From assembly GCF_023283825.1 (NCBI RefSeq), contig NZ_JAKILD010000005.1, positions 124,001 through 188,000 of the forward strand: a DNA stretch of 64,000 nucleotides. The letters are read 5' to 3'. The translations under genes and the position numbers were made by a program. The DNA comes from Shewanella olleyana. Its GTDB lineage: Bacteria > Pseudomonadota > Gammaproteobacteria > Enterobacterales > Shewanellaceae. Below, piece by piece: positions 9,468 to 16,450 of this stretch; position 1 is the stretch's first letter; each line of letters begins with the position of its first letter. The notes under the pieces are model-generated. The model was not told where the DNA came from. It worked only from the letters and a program-made list of their open reading frames with translations, and made no database searches.

Positions 9468-9598
9468 AAAACCCTCTTAAATATCGATAACTTGGTAGTA
9501 ATTTGCTTGGAAAGCTCACTGTAGCATAGACAAGAATTAAGTCAGCTTTGACCAGTAGTAAAGCGACAAATAAATCAACTCATTTGAAGTGCTGCTCT

Positions 9599-9645
9599 AC
9601 CTGCTATAGCGTGTAAATCTTGATTTACCTGTTGTAGCGTGTAAA
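9599..9645 (+). promoter_or_regulatory. direct repeats and dyad upstream of the hipB relic
   Basis: Two 19-nt direct copies of acctg(c/t)t(a/g)tagcgtgtaaa start at 9599 and 9627, offset 28 bp. The dyad GTAAAT-CTTG-ATTTAC at 9613-9628 overlaps them. They lie 34-80 nt before the hipB relic and may be its old autoregulatory operators. The rest of the 9468-9678 gap shows nothing else clear. Confidence 0.5.
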
Positions 9646-9678
9646 GAGAGTGATATATAAGCGTTATAGGTACAAAAT

Positions 9679-9977
9679 ATGAAGGTGACAAACTCAAAGC
9701 AGCTCAGCGCATACCTTAAAGATGCACGATTGAATATGAAGCTGCCTCAAAGCAAAGTGGCAAGTAAAGTGGGTATTCGTCAAGATACCTTTTCAAGCTT
9801 TGAGCAAAGCCCTGATACAACCAAAGCCCTGATTCAACCAAAGTAGAAACCTTATTTAAAATCTTATCCGCATTAAACCTTGAACTCGACATTAAGGTGA
9901 GAGGTACTGATCCCGAAAACCAGAAAGTCAGTGATGATAACAAAGTTACTGGACCACACTGGAAAGAGGAATGGTAA
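9679..9977 (+). pseudogene. hipB': hipB-like antitoxin relic frameshifted by a 17-bp duplication
   Basis: ATG 9679 opens a HipB-like XRE protein: MKVTNSKQLSAYLKDARL, then KVASKVGIRQDTFSSFEQSPD. Frame 1 stops at 9844-9846. The sequence aaagccctgatacaacc (9806-9822) is repeated with one mismatch at 9823-9839. Removing one copy restores one frame reading ...SPDSTKVETLFKILSALNLELDIKV... to a HipB-like end KEEW and TAA at 9975-9977. So the gene was intact until the duplication. The restored product would be about 93 aa. Its stop overlaps the ATG of a hipA stub, as in real hipBA operons. Confidence 0.88.
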
Positions 9978-10015
9978 TGGCCACGCTTGATGATTATATG
10001 AATGGCTATTTGATG
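9977..10015 (+). pseudogene. hipA': 5' stub of hipA
   Basis: The frame from ATG 9977, overlapping the hipB stop as TAATG, reads MATLDDYMNGYLM, the expected N-terminus of a HipA kinase. After about 13 codons similarity ends and the frame stops at 10025-10027. The rest of hipA is missing: the next bases belong to a different gene end. Confidence 0.75.
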
Positions 10016-10116
10016 GTAACCCACTAAATGATTTGACGGTGCTGACTAACCCGGAAGATAACTTCCGCATCATCATGAAAGACGGCAAGGTGTACAAAAA
10101 TACCACAGAGCAATAA
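10012..10116 (+). pseudogene. 3' fragment of an amidohydrolase-family gene
   Basis: From 10012 a frame one base away from the hipA stub reads DGNPLNDLTVLTNP, then FRIIMKDGKVYKN, ending at TAA 10114-10116. This is the usual C-terminus of metal-dependent amidohydrolases (imidazolonepropionase/Xaa-Pro dipeptidase-like group). It has no start or upstream part here. It is joined directly to the hipA stub, so a deletion or recombination fused two unrelated genes near 10010-10015. Confidence 0.78.
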
Positions 10117-10174
10117 TGCCTATGCGTTAAAGTTGAAGTTGAATTGGCATTGGTATTGAGTTAGTTCAATGAAC

Positions 10175-10206
10175 AATAAACCCAGCGAAAGCTGGGTTTA
10201 TTTGTT
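10175..10206 (+). terminator. terminator after the gene relics
   Basis: A 12-bp stem AATAAACCCAGC/GCTGGGTTTATT with GAAA loop, followed by TGTTTT. It probably belonged to the amidohydrolase gene whose end survives here. It can also act on the opposite strand for the restriction operon. Confidence 0.85.
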
Positions 10207-10266
10207 TTGGGGGAGTTCACACATACACAATTGCCATAGTGCAGGCTGAGTTATTACTCGCAGTTT

Positions 10267-11538
10267 TCACTCAAATAACAATTCAGATAAATCTTCCATT
10301 TTTTGATTCTTAACATAGTGAGCCATGACGTCATTAGGGCATACGTAATAGCACGTAATAGGTGGATACTCGGGATCTAAAACTGCACCCGATGATTTAT
10401 CACGCATATGAACCTTTCTGATAGGGCCTGACTCTGAACCTGGAAATATAAACGCATTACTCACTGAAGAATTGTCTGGAATTATTGTTTTCAATGCAGT
10501 TACATAAAAGAACTGCTTAACTAAGTCTGCCCAAGCCGGTACGGAAGCAATAGAAGAAGCACCGTAGTACTTAGCATCAACAACACTATACTCATCAGTA
10601 TATGGTCGCCTTAAAACTATATCCGTCCGCTGTGAATTCTTTTTAGCATCAACAATTGATTCCGTTCCGTCAGAATTTTGCATCAGATAGGCAGGTGAAG
10701 GTAATAGAGTATTAACCTCAATGGTATTTTTAAGCACCTTGCAAAGCATGTGCTCCCACATAACATGGAATGAACGGAGCCCCATCACTTCAGCTACTGG
10801 TTTATTGCCTCGTTGCTGGCTAATAAAGCGCTTTAATTGGGTTAGTAACCAGATATCACGGTCAGAATAAGTAACTTGTAACTCCTTATTTAACATAGAT
10901 AACTGTATTGGAACTTTATCTGACTTGGGATTAGGGACTTGTTCTAGTTCTTTAACTTGTAAGCTACCGGATATCAACCAGCCAAAACGACTAATTAACT
11001 GCTTCATAATAGCTGCATGAATCCTAGTAACCTCACTATCTTGGCTGTAGCTATGCTTAGTCCCCCAAGTATCAAAATACAACGGCCCATTTTTACTAGG
11101 GAAGGCCATCGATTTAGCTATTGTTTTACTCCAATTAGTTTTGCCAGAGTTAAACACGGACTCTACAAGCCTATGGCTATAGAGACCGTTTATTTGATAG
11201 TCCTTAAGTAAAGAAATAATTAGACCAAGCTGCGAGTCGCCGATAAAACCTGCGCCATCATCATCAGCGTATTTAATAGCTTTAGATTGAAGAGAAAAGT
11301 TATAAATAGCTTGAACAAAAAGTCTAGATGCATTCTCTTTAACCGAAGCTGTGGTTGCTAATGTAGAATTGCGCGGAAAAAATATATGCGCTTGATTATC
11401 ACTTACAATCATCCCACAAAATTGAATGCGCCTATCTTTATCTAACAATAACTTATGAGTTTTCAAAACAGCTTTTATATCGCTTGGAACCTCATTAAGA
11501 TGACTTCGGTCATGGTAAATTTCTATCAATTTACTCAC
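10267..11538 (-). CDS. LlaJI-family restriction endonuclease subunit
   Basis: 423 aa. Predicted nuclease subunit of a two-gene restriction complex, resembling the LlaJI R2/McrC-like family. The conserved block FHVMWEHMLCKVL (about 258-270) precedes a PD-(D/E)XK-type centre: D306 in RTDIVL and D321-A-K323 in VVDAKYYG, followed by an amphipathic helix with Q and Y. The start is GTG 11538, overlapping the end of the AAA+ gene by 8 nt (GTGAGTAA) with GAGG just upstream, indicating translational coupling. The pair would cut DNA that the divergent methyltransferase has not marked. A DUF-type McrC annotation is the main alternative. Confidence 0.88.
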   Translation of the reverse strand: MSKLIEIYHDRSHLNEVPSDIKAVLKTHKLLLDKDRRIQFCGMIVSDNQAHIFFPRNSTLATTASVKENASRLFVQAIYNFSLQSKAIKYADDDGAGFIGDSQLGLIISLLKDYQINGLYSHRLVESVFNSGKTNWSKTIAKSMAFPSKNGPLYFDTWGTKHSYSQDSEVTRIHAAIMKQLISRFGWLISGSLQVKELEQVPNPKSDKVPIQLSMLNKELQVTYSDRDIWLLTQLKRFISQQRGNKPVAEVMGLRSFHVMWEHMLCKVLKNTIEVNTLLPSPAYLMQNSDGTESIVDAKKNSQRTDIVLRRPYTDEYSVVDAKYYGASSIASVPAWADLVKQFFYVTALKTIIPDNSSVSNAFIFPGSESGPIRKVHMRDKSSGAVLDPEYPPITCYYVCPNDVMAHYVKNQKMEDLSELLFE

Positions 11539-12904
11539 CTACCTCAGCATCTAGCAGGCTTTTCAACTCCGATATAAAGGTGTCGCTAAATATATTTTCA
11601 TTAGATTTTATACCGTTTACGAGCTTGTAGAGTGTAGGGTATACATCAGTATTGAATATGGTATCTCGACCACCATGGCGCAGAACATCCTCCCATAAGT
11701 ACATCACTATTTTACCAGCAAGAGCCTCAATAGGATTGGCCAGTTCATTCGTAGATACAAACCAAGGACCAAGCAGTCTATCTTCAGGAATATGTTCCTG
11801 TTCACTAAGAAGCATATTGATAGTTTTAGATAAGCTCTCCCAACTAACTATTAAGTCACCAGTAGGATCTGAAATAGTAAAATCACCTTGAGGGTACTCG
11901 ACGCTTTCTAGACTTACATATTCAAACTGCCACCTGCGCTTAAATGCAGAGTCCATAGGCATTACAGCTTGGTCACTACTGTTCATTGTGGCTAAAAATG
12001 ATAGATTAGCAGGGATAAATAATCTGCCACCTTTGAGAACATTGGGGGCATGCTCTTCAAGGTAAGTTTGCATATCAGGATCAGTGATATCAATAGAGTA
12101 TTGGCTTCTACCGTTATCAGCTCTATCCAATAATTGGAACGTTTCACCAAAAACAGCAGCTGCGGTAGCACGGTTAATTTCTTCAATCACTAGATATATA
12201 GATTTACTAGAGTCCAAAGAAGCTTTTTTTAAAGCCAAACAGAAAGGGCCAGGTCTAAAAGAATACTCAATCCCTCTTTCTGACATACTAGGCTTTAAAC
12301 AGCCAACAAAATCACTATTTTGAGTATCCGTATGAAATACAGTTCTTACTGAATTATTATTATTTACTCGCTGTTCAATCCTATGGCTTTTACCTGTACC
12401 TGGTGCACCATAGTAGATTTTGTTCTCACTAATACCAGTGAAGTTACTAATACTCTTAAGGTATTCTTCATTACTTGGTAGTTGTGTCTTTAAATACGAA
12501 ACCACATTGGATATGCGTACTGGAGAAAGCGCCATTGTCTTCAAAATGAACGGCTCTTCTATTCCATTAACAATATGATTAACTTTGTTAATAACAGAAA
12601 ATAAAGGAAGAGTTTGAACTGTAGACAGAGCATTCACTATTTCGTTAGTTAAATAATGAGAGAACAGGTCACGCCACGTACCCTCAACGTAATGTTGATT
12701 TGGTTCAAACTCATCAAAATGAGCATTAATATCTTCAAAAACAGATATTAACTGAGTAAGAGATATAGAGAAATATTTAGGTTCACCTCTTCTCCCTGTA
12801 TTCGAAAAGCTTATTGATGGAGCTAGATTTAAGTAACTAAAATCCATAGAATCATCGAGTGCCTTACACTCCATGGCAAACTCGTCCATTCGTTTATCAA
12901 ACAT
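11531..12904 (-). CDS. McrB-like AAA+ NTPase restriction subunit
   Basis: 457 aa. The motor partner of the downstream nuclease, related to McrB and LlaJI R1. An N-terminal domain of about 150 residues, possibly for DNA recognition, precedes the AAA+ module. Walker A is GAPGTGKS (166-173). The Walker B region is YLVIEEINRA (237-246), with the McrB-type EINR signature and E in place of the usual D. Sensor 1 is ATMNSSDQAV (305-314) and an arginine-finger-like FKRRW lies at 321-325. McrB proteins use GTP; nucleotide choice here cannot be read from sequence. ATG 12904, 77 bp from the divergent methyltransferase. Confidence 0.9.
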   Translation of the reverse strand: MFDKRMDEFAMECKALDDSMDFSYLNLAPSISFSNTGRRGEPKYFSISLTQLISVFEDINAHFDEFEPNQHYVEGTWRDLFSHYLTNEIVNALSTVQTLPLFSVINKVNHIVNGIEEPFILKTMALSPVRISNVVSYLKTQLPSNEEYLKSISNFTGISENKIYYGAPGTGKSHRIEQRVNNNNSVRTVFHTDTQNSDFVGCLKPSMSERGIEYSFRPGPFCLALKKASLDSSKSIYLVIEEINRATAAAVFGETFQLLDRADNGRSQYSIDITDPDMQTYLEEHAPNVLKGGRLFIPANLSFLATMNSSDQAVMPMDSAFKRRWQFEYVSLESVEYPQGDFTISDPTGDLIVSWESLSKTINMLLSEQEHIPEDRLLGPWFVSTNELANPIEALAGKIVMYLWEDVLRHGGRDTIFNTDVYPTLYKLVNGIKSNENIFSDTFISELKSLLDAEVGE

Positions 12905-12946
12905 ATATAACCTTGTCTCTTGTCAGTTTTAGTACCTAGTGCTACC

Positions 12947-12966
12947 ATCCGGGTAATAAACCGGAT
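12947..12966. promoter_or_regulatory. inverted repeat between the methyltransferase and the restriction operon
   Basis: ATCCGG-8 nt-CCGGAT is a perfect 6-bp dyad in the 77-bp divergent promoter region, 16 nt before the methyltransferase ATG. It is a candidate operator for the XRE-type HTH at the methyltransferase N-terminus. The central CCGG could also be a methylation target. Inference. Confidence 0.5.
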
Positions 12967-12981
12967 AAATTAAGCGTGCTA

Positions 12982-14262
12982 ATGAATCATATAACAAATA
13001 CCAAAGCAGAATATATCAAAAAAACAAGAGAAAACCTTGGCTTAGGTCAAACTGAGTTCGCTAATTTACTGGGAATGGCATCAACAGGCGAAAGAACGGT
13101 AAGAGGATGGGAGTCTGGAGAGCATAAGCCCAGCCCTAAAAAATGGTTAGATATAACCATGCTCGAAGAAAAAATGAGCGAGAAACTACAACAAGCGCCT
13201 TTTAGTCATGACCCACTTTCAGAGGTGAAATTTAAGTTTATTGATTTATTTGCAGGCATAGGCGGGATACGCCTGCCATTTCAAAAGGAAGGTGGACAAT
13301 GCGTATTCACCTCTGAATGGGACAAGTTTGCTCAAAAAACGTATTTAGCTAACTACGGTGAAATGCCAAAAGGCGATATAACTCAAATTCCAACAAAAGA
13401 TATTCCCGATCACGATGTGTTACTCGGTGGTTTCCCTTGCCAGACATTTTCACAGGCAGGGTTAAAGAAAGGCTTCAGTGATACTCGAGGAACGATGTTT
13501 TTCGAGATCCAAAGAATTCTAGCGGACAAGAAACCTAAAGCTTTCCTTCTTGAAAATGTGAAGCAGTTAAAAGGGCACGACAAAGGAAAAACGCTCGAAA
13601 CTATTTTAGCTATAATCCGTGGTGAACATACCCAAGATATCCCAGAAGATGTACCAATGAGCGAAGAGGCAAGACATGCGTTAAGTGAAAAGCTCAATTA
13701 TTGGGTTGATTATAAAATACTAAGAGCTGCTGATTTTGGTGTGCCTCAAAACAGAGAGCGAGTATTTATAGTCGGGTTTGATAAGGACCACTATAAAGAT
13801 GTCGATTTTGATGAAGCTTTTAGTTGGCCAACACCTCCTAAAACTCCCACTCGTTTAGGCGATATTTTAGAAGATCTTACAGAGTTAACAGAAGAACAAG
13901 ATAAATTTACTATTTCAGATAGATTGTGGGCAGGTCATAAAAAGCGTAAAGAAGCTCATAAAACAAAAGGTAATGGTTTTGGTTATTCACTATTCAATAA
14001 GGAAAGTGAATATACCAGCACTATTAGTGCCCGGTATTATAAAGATGGCTCTGAAATCCTGATTGACCAAGAGGAACTGGGGAAAAATCCAAGAAAACTA
14101 ACACCTAAAGAATGTGCAAGTTTGCAAGGTTTCCCTAAGAATTTTATTGTAGATGCTGTTTCACAAGGACAGATTTACAAGCAATTTGGTAACTCGGTAT
14201 GTATGAAAGTTGTAGATGCTGTGGCAAGCCAAATGATAAAAACAATGACAAATAATAAATAA
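12982..14262 (+). CDS. DNA (cytosine-5) methyltransferase with N-terminal HTH
   Basis: 426 aa from ATG 12982; a GTG at 12976 would add two residues, and neither has a clear ribosome site. Numbering from the GTG: an XRE/Cro-type HTH lies at about 12-60 (LGLGQTEFANLLG, then RTVRGWESGEHKPSP). All m5C motifs follow: I DLFAGIGG (90-97), IV with catalytic GGFPCQTFSQ (C155), VI LLENV (193-195 ENV), VIII PQNRERVF (258-265) and X QFGNSV near the end. It protects host DNA from the divergent LlaJI/McrB-like nuclease pair. The HTH suggests it also controls transcription of the system, as known for M.SsoII-like methyltransferases. Confidence 0.95.
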   Translation: MNHITNTKAEYIKKTRENLGLGQTEFANLLGMASTGERTVRGWESGEHKPSPKKWLDITMLEEKMSEKLQQAPFSHDPLSEVKFKFIDLFAGIGGIRLPFQKEGGQCVFTSEWDKFAQKTYLANYGEMPKGDITQIPTKDIPDHDVLLGGFPCQTFSQAGLKKGFSDTRGTMFFEIQRILADKKPKAFLLENVKQLKGHDKGKTLETILAIIRGEHTQDIPEDVPMSEEARHALSEKLNYWVDYKILRAADFGVPQNRERVFIVGFDKDHYKDVDFDEAFSWPTPPKTPTRLGDILEDLTELTEEQDKFTISDRLWAGHKKRKEAHKTKGNGFGYSLFNKESEYTSTISARYYKDGSEILIDQEELGKNPRKLTPKECASLQGFPKNFIVDAVSQGQIYKQFGNSVCMKVVDAVASQMIKTMTNNK

Positions 14263-14305
14263 ATCGGGTTGGATTAAACTTTATCACTTGGAATTATTTC
14301 TTCAC

Positions 14306-14332
14306 AAAAAACCAGCAATTAGCTGGTTTTTT
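14306..14332. terminator. bidirectional terminator of the methyltransferase and of the hipBA side
   Basis: An 11-bp stem AAAAAACCAGC/GCTGGTTTTTT with a 5-nt loop lies 43 nt after the methyltransferase stop. On the minus strand it lies 24 nt past the stop of the duplicated yicC end, the same spacing as the terminator of real yicC, so it may be the original yicC terminator. Confidence 0.9.
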
Positions 14333-14354
14333 AGTTTCAAACACAGAGAAAACC

Positions 14355-14461
14355 AATTACTCAACGTTTTGGATCTGTTCTCTCATCTGCTCAATCAATA
14401 CTTTAAGCTCTACCGCTGCTGCAGTGACTTTTGCACTGATTGATTCAGACGTTAGAGTGTT
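14355..14461 (-). repeat. duplicated 3' end of yicC (left copy of a 107-bp direct repeat; candidate att site)
   Basis: This stretch repeats 16344-16450 with 7 mismatches by my count, including an unbroken identical block of 56 bp (14364-14419). On the minus strand it encodes the last 34 residues and stop of YicC, with only three amino-acid changes. The copy begins 3 nt after the hipA stop codon. The two copies bracket the hipBA pair with an offset of exactly 1989 bp, as expected for attL/attR of an element inserted in the 3' end of yicC. Confidence 0.9.
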
Positions 14462-14464
14462 CAG

Positions 14465-15772
14465 CTACAGCTTGATATGTTTTATCTCTTCAGCTTGTGC
14501 AAGATAGTATTCACATCGTGTTTTAATGGACTGCTTATAGGCTTTTGCATACGCAAATTCTGCTTCCGTTAGTTCTCCAGCTTGTTTTGCCACGTTATCC
14601 AGATTGTCGATGATTGCTTTTGCCATTTGCTTGAGGGTTAATTCAAGTATGTTTTGTTTAATTCCACACTCTTCTGCAAATGTCATTAATTGATAGGCGT
14701 GGATCTTATTGGCTTCAAATTCATCACCAATCGCCATTGCTAGTTCTTGATCAAAGTCAGGATACATCTGCACGTTGACAAGGTCATACCATGGAGTCGC
14801 TTCAAGCCCATTAGCAGTTACATAGAATGAATAGTTTTTGCCATGTGAGTCAGCATTGCATACGAGCAAGTTAAAGATTGTCCAACGAAGCATGTCGAAC
14901 TTGGCTTGGGCAGGGTTAGCGCAGTACTCAGCGATGCTAAACAGCTTTTCTAAGCTCACCCCTTCACGAATATCTCGCACGTCACGACCACTTCCCAGAT
15001 GTCGTTCATATTTTCTTGCGACGGAATAACCTAAAGCCTGACATGCATCGATTTGGTGACGACGCATCACTCTATGATGCGTAGAGTCATATAGGCGATC
15101 AAAGCGGGTGACAGACAATGCTTTGTATTGCCCAATTGGCATTATCTCAACGTCGGCTACCTGCATGCCAATAAGTTTAGCCAGTGTCATGGTCATAAAT
15201 TCATTGAGTACCAGATGCTGCTGATTGTTCTTTTCAAATTTAATGATATGTGTTGAACAGAGTTCTCCTTCACCAAAGCCGTAATCATCATCGATGTGAA
15301 ATAGATTTAACTTTGATTGAACGCCCGCCACCGAAAGGCGTGGTTTTCCGTCCCAAACTTCCATCGGCCAATATTCAGGGTTTTCGATGCGCTTGATGAG
15401 GTCGGCTTTACTAATTGGGGTAAAAGAAGTCTCTGGTGGTTTAGTGCCTTCTGGGAGGTACAATATTGCACCAGAGGTATCAAACCCAATGCCCTTGATC
15501 AAAGCATATGTATTACTTCTGGCAATGCCAAGGGCTTCAATTAGGTGATCAAGTCCCTTATTTTCAGGAAGTAGGTTAGTTAAGTAAATGGAAATTTGAG
15601 AGCTACTAGCTTGGCCATCAAGTGGTAGTTTGGGTGAAATTGGAAAGCCATTTTCCTGCCAAGCTTGAGTGTATTCGATAGAGAATTGTTCTGTGTCTTT
15701 ATCAAAACTTATCGCACCAATAATCATGTCTCTAAAATGCATTTCTAGAGTGTGAACGTTAGAACCATTCAT
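14465..15772 (-). CDS. hipA: HipA-type serine/threonine kinase toxin
   Basis: 435 aa. HipA kinases phosphorylate glutamyl-tRNA synthetase or related targets and trigger growth arrest unless bound by HipB. Motifs, numbered from the upstream GTG 15781: loop SVAGVQSK (150-157), ATP lysine in IIKFE (K181), TRFDR (225-229), catalytic NADSHGKN (309-316, D311) and metal site PWYDL (D333). All key residues are present, so it should be active. ATG 15772 is preferred, with GGGTGG 5 nt upstream; GTG 15781 is possible. It overlaps hipB by 14 nt. The stop codon lies directly against the yicC-end duplicate. Confidence 0.93.
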   Translation of the reverse strand: MNGSNVHTLEMHFRDMIIGAISFDKDTEQFSIEYTQAWQENGFPISPKLPLDGQASSSQISIYLTNLLPENKGLDHLIEALGIARSNTYALIKGIGFDTSGAILYLPEGTKPPETSFTPISKADLIKRIENPEYWPMEVWDGKPRLSVAGVQSKLNLFHIDDDYGFGEGELCSTHIIKFEKNNQQHLVLNEFMTMTLAKLIGMQVADVEIMPIGQYKALSVTRFDRLYDSTHHRVMRRHQIDACQALGYSVARKYERHLGSGRDVRDIREGVSLEKLFSIAEYCANPAQAKFDMLRWTIFNLLVCNADSHGKNYSFYVTANGLEATPWYDLVNVQMYPDFDQELAMAIGDEFEANKIHAYQLMTFAEECGIKQNILELTLKQMAKAIIDNLDNVAKQAGELTEAEFAYAKAYKQSIKTRCEYYLAQAEEIKHIKL

Positions 15773-16001
15773 TGCTGCCACCCATTTTACTATTAGGTGT
15801 ATTAACGGTCAGCTTGATGCCAAGACCATTGAGGATTTTAATTATTGTTGAAAAGTACACATCTTCGCCTTTCTCGACTCTAATCAAGGTCTTCTTCGTC
15901 ACACCACAAAATGATGCGGCTATTTCCTGATTCATACCTGCGGCTTTACGACAGTCTTTAATTCGCTTGCCTAAACTGCTGGGATCGAGTTGAGAGGCCA
16001 T
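15759..16001 (-). CDS. hipB: HipB-type XRE antitoxin
   Basis: 80 aa. A DNA-binding antitoxin that should neutralise HipA and repress its own operon. The HTH spans about residues 10-58: LGKRIKDCRKAAGMNQ, then FCGVTKKTLIRVEKGED. The C-terminal tail ending NEWF resembles the tryptophan-containing tails of HipB proteins. It precedes and overlaps hipA, the normal antitoxin-first order. The start at 16001 is 18 nt from the first of four 50-bp-spaced operator-like sites. It is not closely similar to the broken hipB at 9679, so the two modules appear independent. Confidence 0.9.
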   Translation of the reverse strand: MASQLDPSSLGKRIKDCRKAAGMNQEIAASFCGVTKKTLIRVEKGEDVYFSTIIKILNGLGIKLTVNTPNSKMGGSNEWF

Positions 16002-16018
16002 TTTTTTTCTCTTAAAAA

Positions 16019-16184
16019 GTGTACATACGGTTACTTTAGTGTTTTATATACGACTTATCAAGATAAAGGTGTAACAAGCTACACTATTGAAGTGGATGAA
16101 AGTTATTTCTGTTAAATAGTGTAATATTGTACACCTTTAGTGCGAATGTACCTTAATGTGTTTTAAAAGAGTAACAAAGTACAC
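16019..16184 (-). promoter_or_regulatory. four operator-like dyads with an exact 50-bp period upstream of hipBA
   Basis: Sites of the form GTGTA-N6-TACAC begin at 16019, 16069, 16119 and 16169. The two central sites are perfect; the fourth has GAGTA on the left; the first keeps GTGTA but has GTTAC on the right. Each is followed by a (c/t)(t/a)TT(g)AGTG-like tail, so this is a ladder of diverged 50-bp tandem units. E. coli hipBA also has four HipB operators. The remaining part of this gap, 16185-16294, shows nothing clear. Confidence 0.8.
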
Positions 16185-16294
16185 TTTTGAGTGGGGAGTC
16201 AGTCACTACTTTAATGTTAGTGGCTAAGCTTGAGTGCTATTCGTTCGAGTATCATTTCTTTTTGTGCAGTGCTTTGAATGAGATTGCAGCATAT

Positions 16295-16320
16295 AAAAAG
16301 CCCAGCATTCGCTGGGCTTA
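16295..16320 (-). terminator. terminator of yicC
   Basis: Stem AAGCCCAGC/GCTGGGCTT with ATTC loop, followed on the minus strand by TTTTTAT, 25 nt after the yicC stop. Confidence 0.9.
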
Positions 16321-16343
16321 TCGTTTGAGCGTAAATAGAGACT

Positions 16344-16450
16344 AATTACTCTACGTTTTGGATCTGTTCTCTCATCTGCTCAATCAATACTTTAAGCTCT
16401 ACCGCTGCGGCAGTGACTTCTGCGCTGATTGATTTAGACGCTAGGGTGTT
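16344..16450 (-). repeat. 3' end of yicC (right copy of the 107-bp direct repeat)
   Basis: Partner of 14355-14461 and part of the intact yicC gene. In integration at a gene 3' end the element supplies a replacement end, so either copy may be the original. Of the seven differences four are silent in the yicC frame. Confidence 0.9.

Noticed and set aside
9716..10106. Two overlapping minus-strand open frames of 102 and 77 codons opposite the hip relics
   Set aside because: They lie antisense to sequence with clear HipB, HipA and amidohydrolase similarity, have no ribosome sites and unlikely composition.
12947..12966. ATCCGG/CCGGAT dyad as a terminator
   Set aside because: Short stem, 8-nt loop, no U-run, and it lies between divergent starts where an operator is more sensible.
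14465..16001. hipBA at 14465-16001 as a duplicate of the relic at 9679
   Set aside because: The two HipB N-termini and their upstream operator-like motifs differ clearly, so they are separate acquisitions rather than a local duplication.
16019..16184. Regularly spaced repeats suggesting a CRISPR array
   Set aside because: The shared parts are short imperfect dyads of 16 nt, the units between are related to each other, and there is no cas gene; operators of hipBA fit better.
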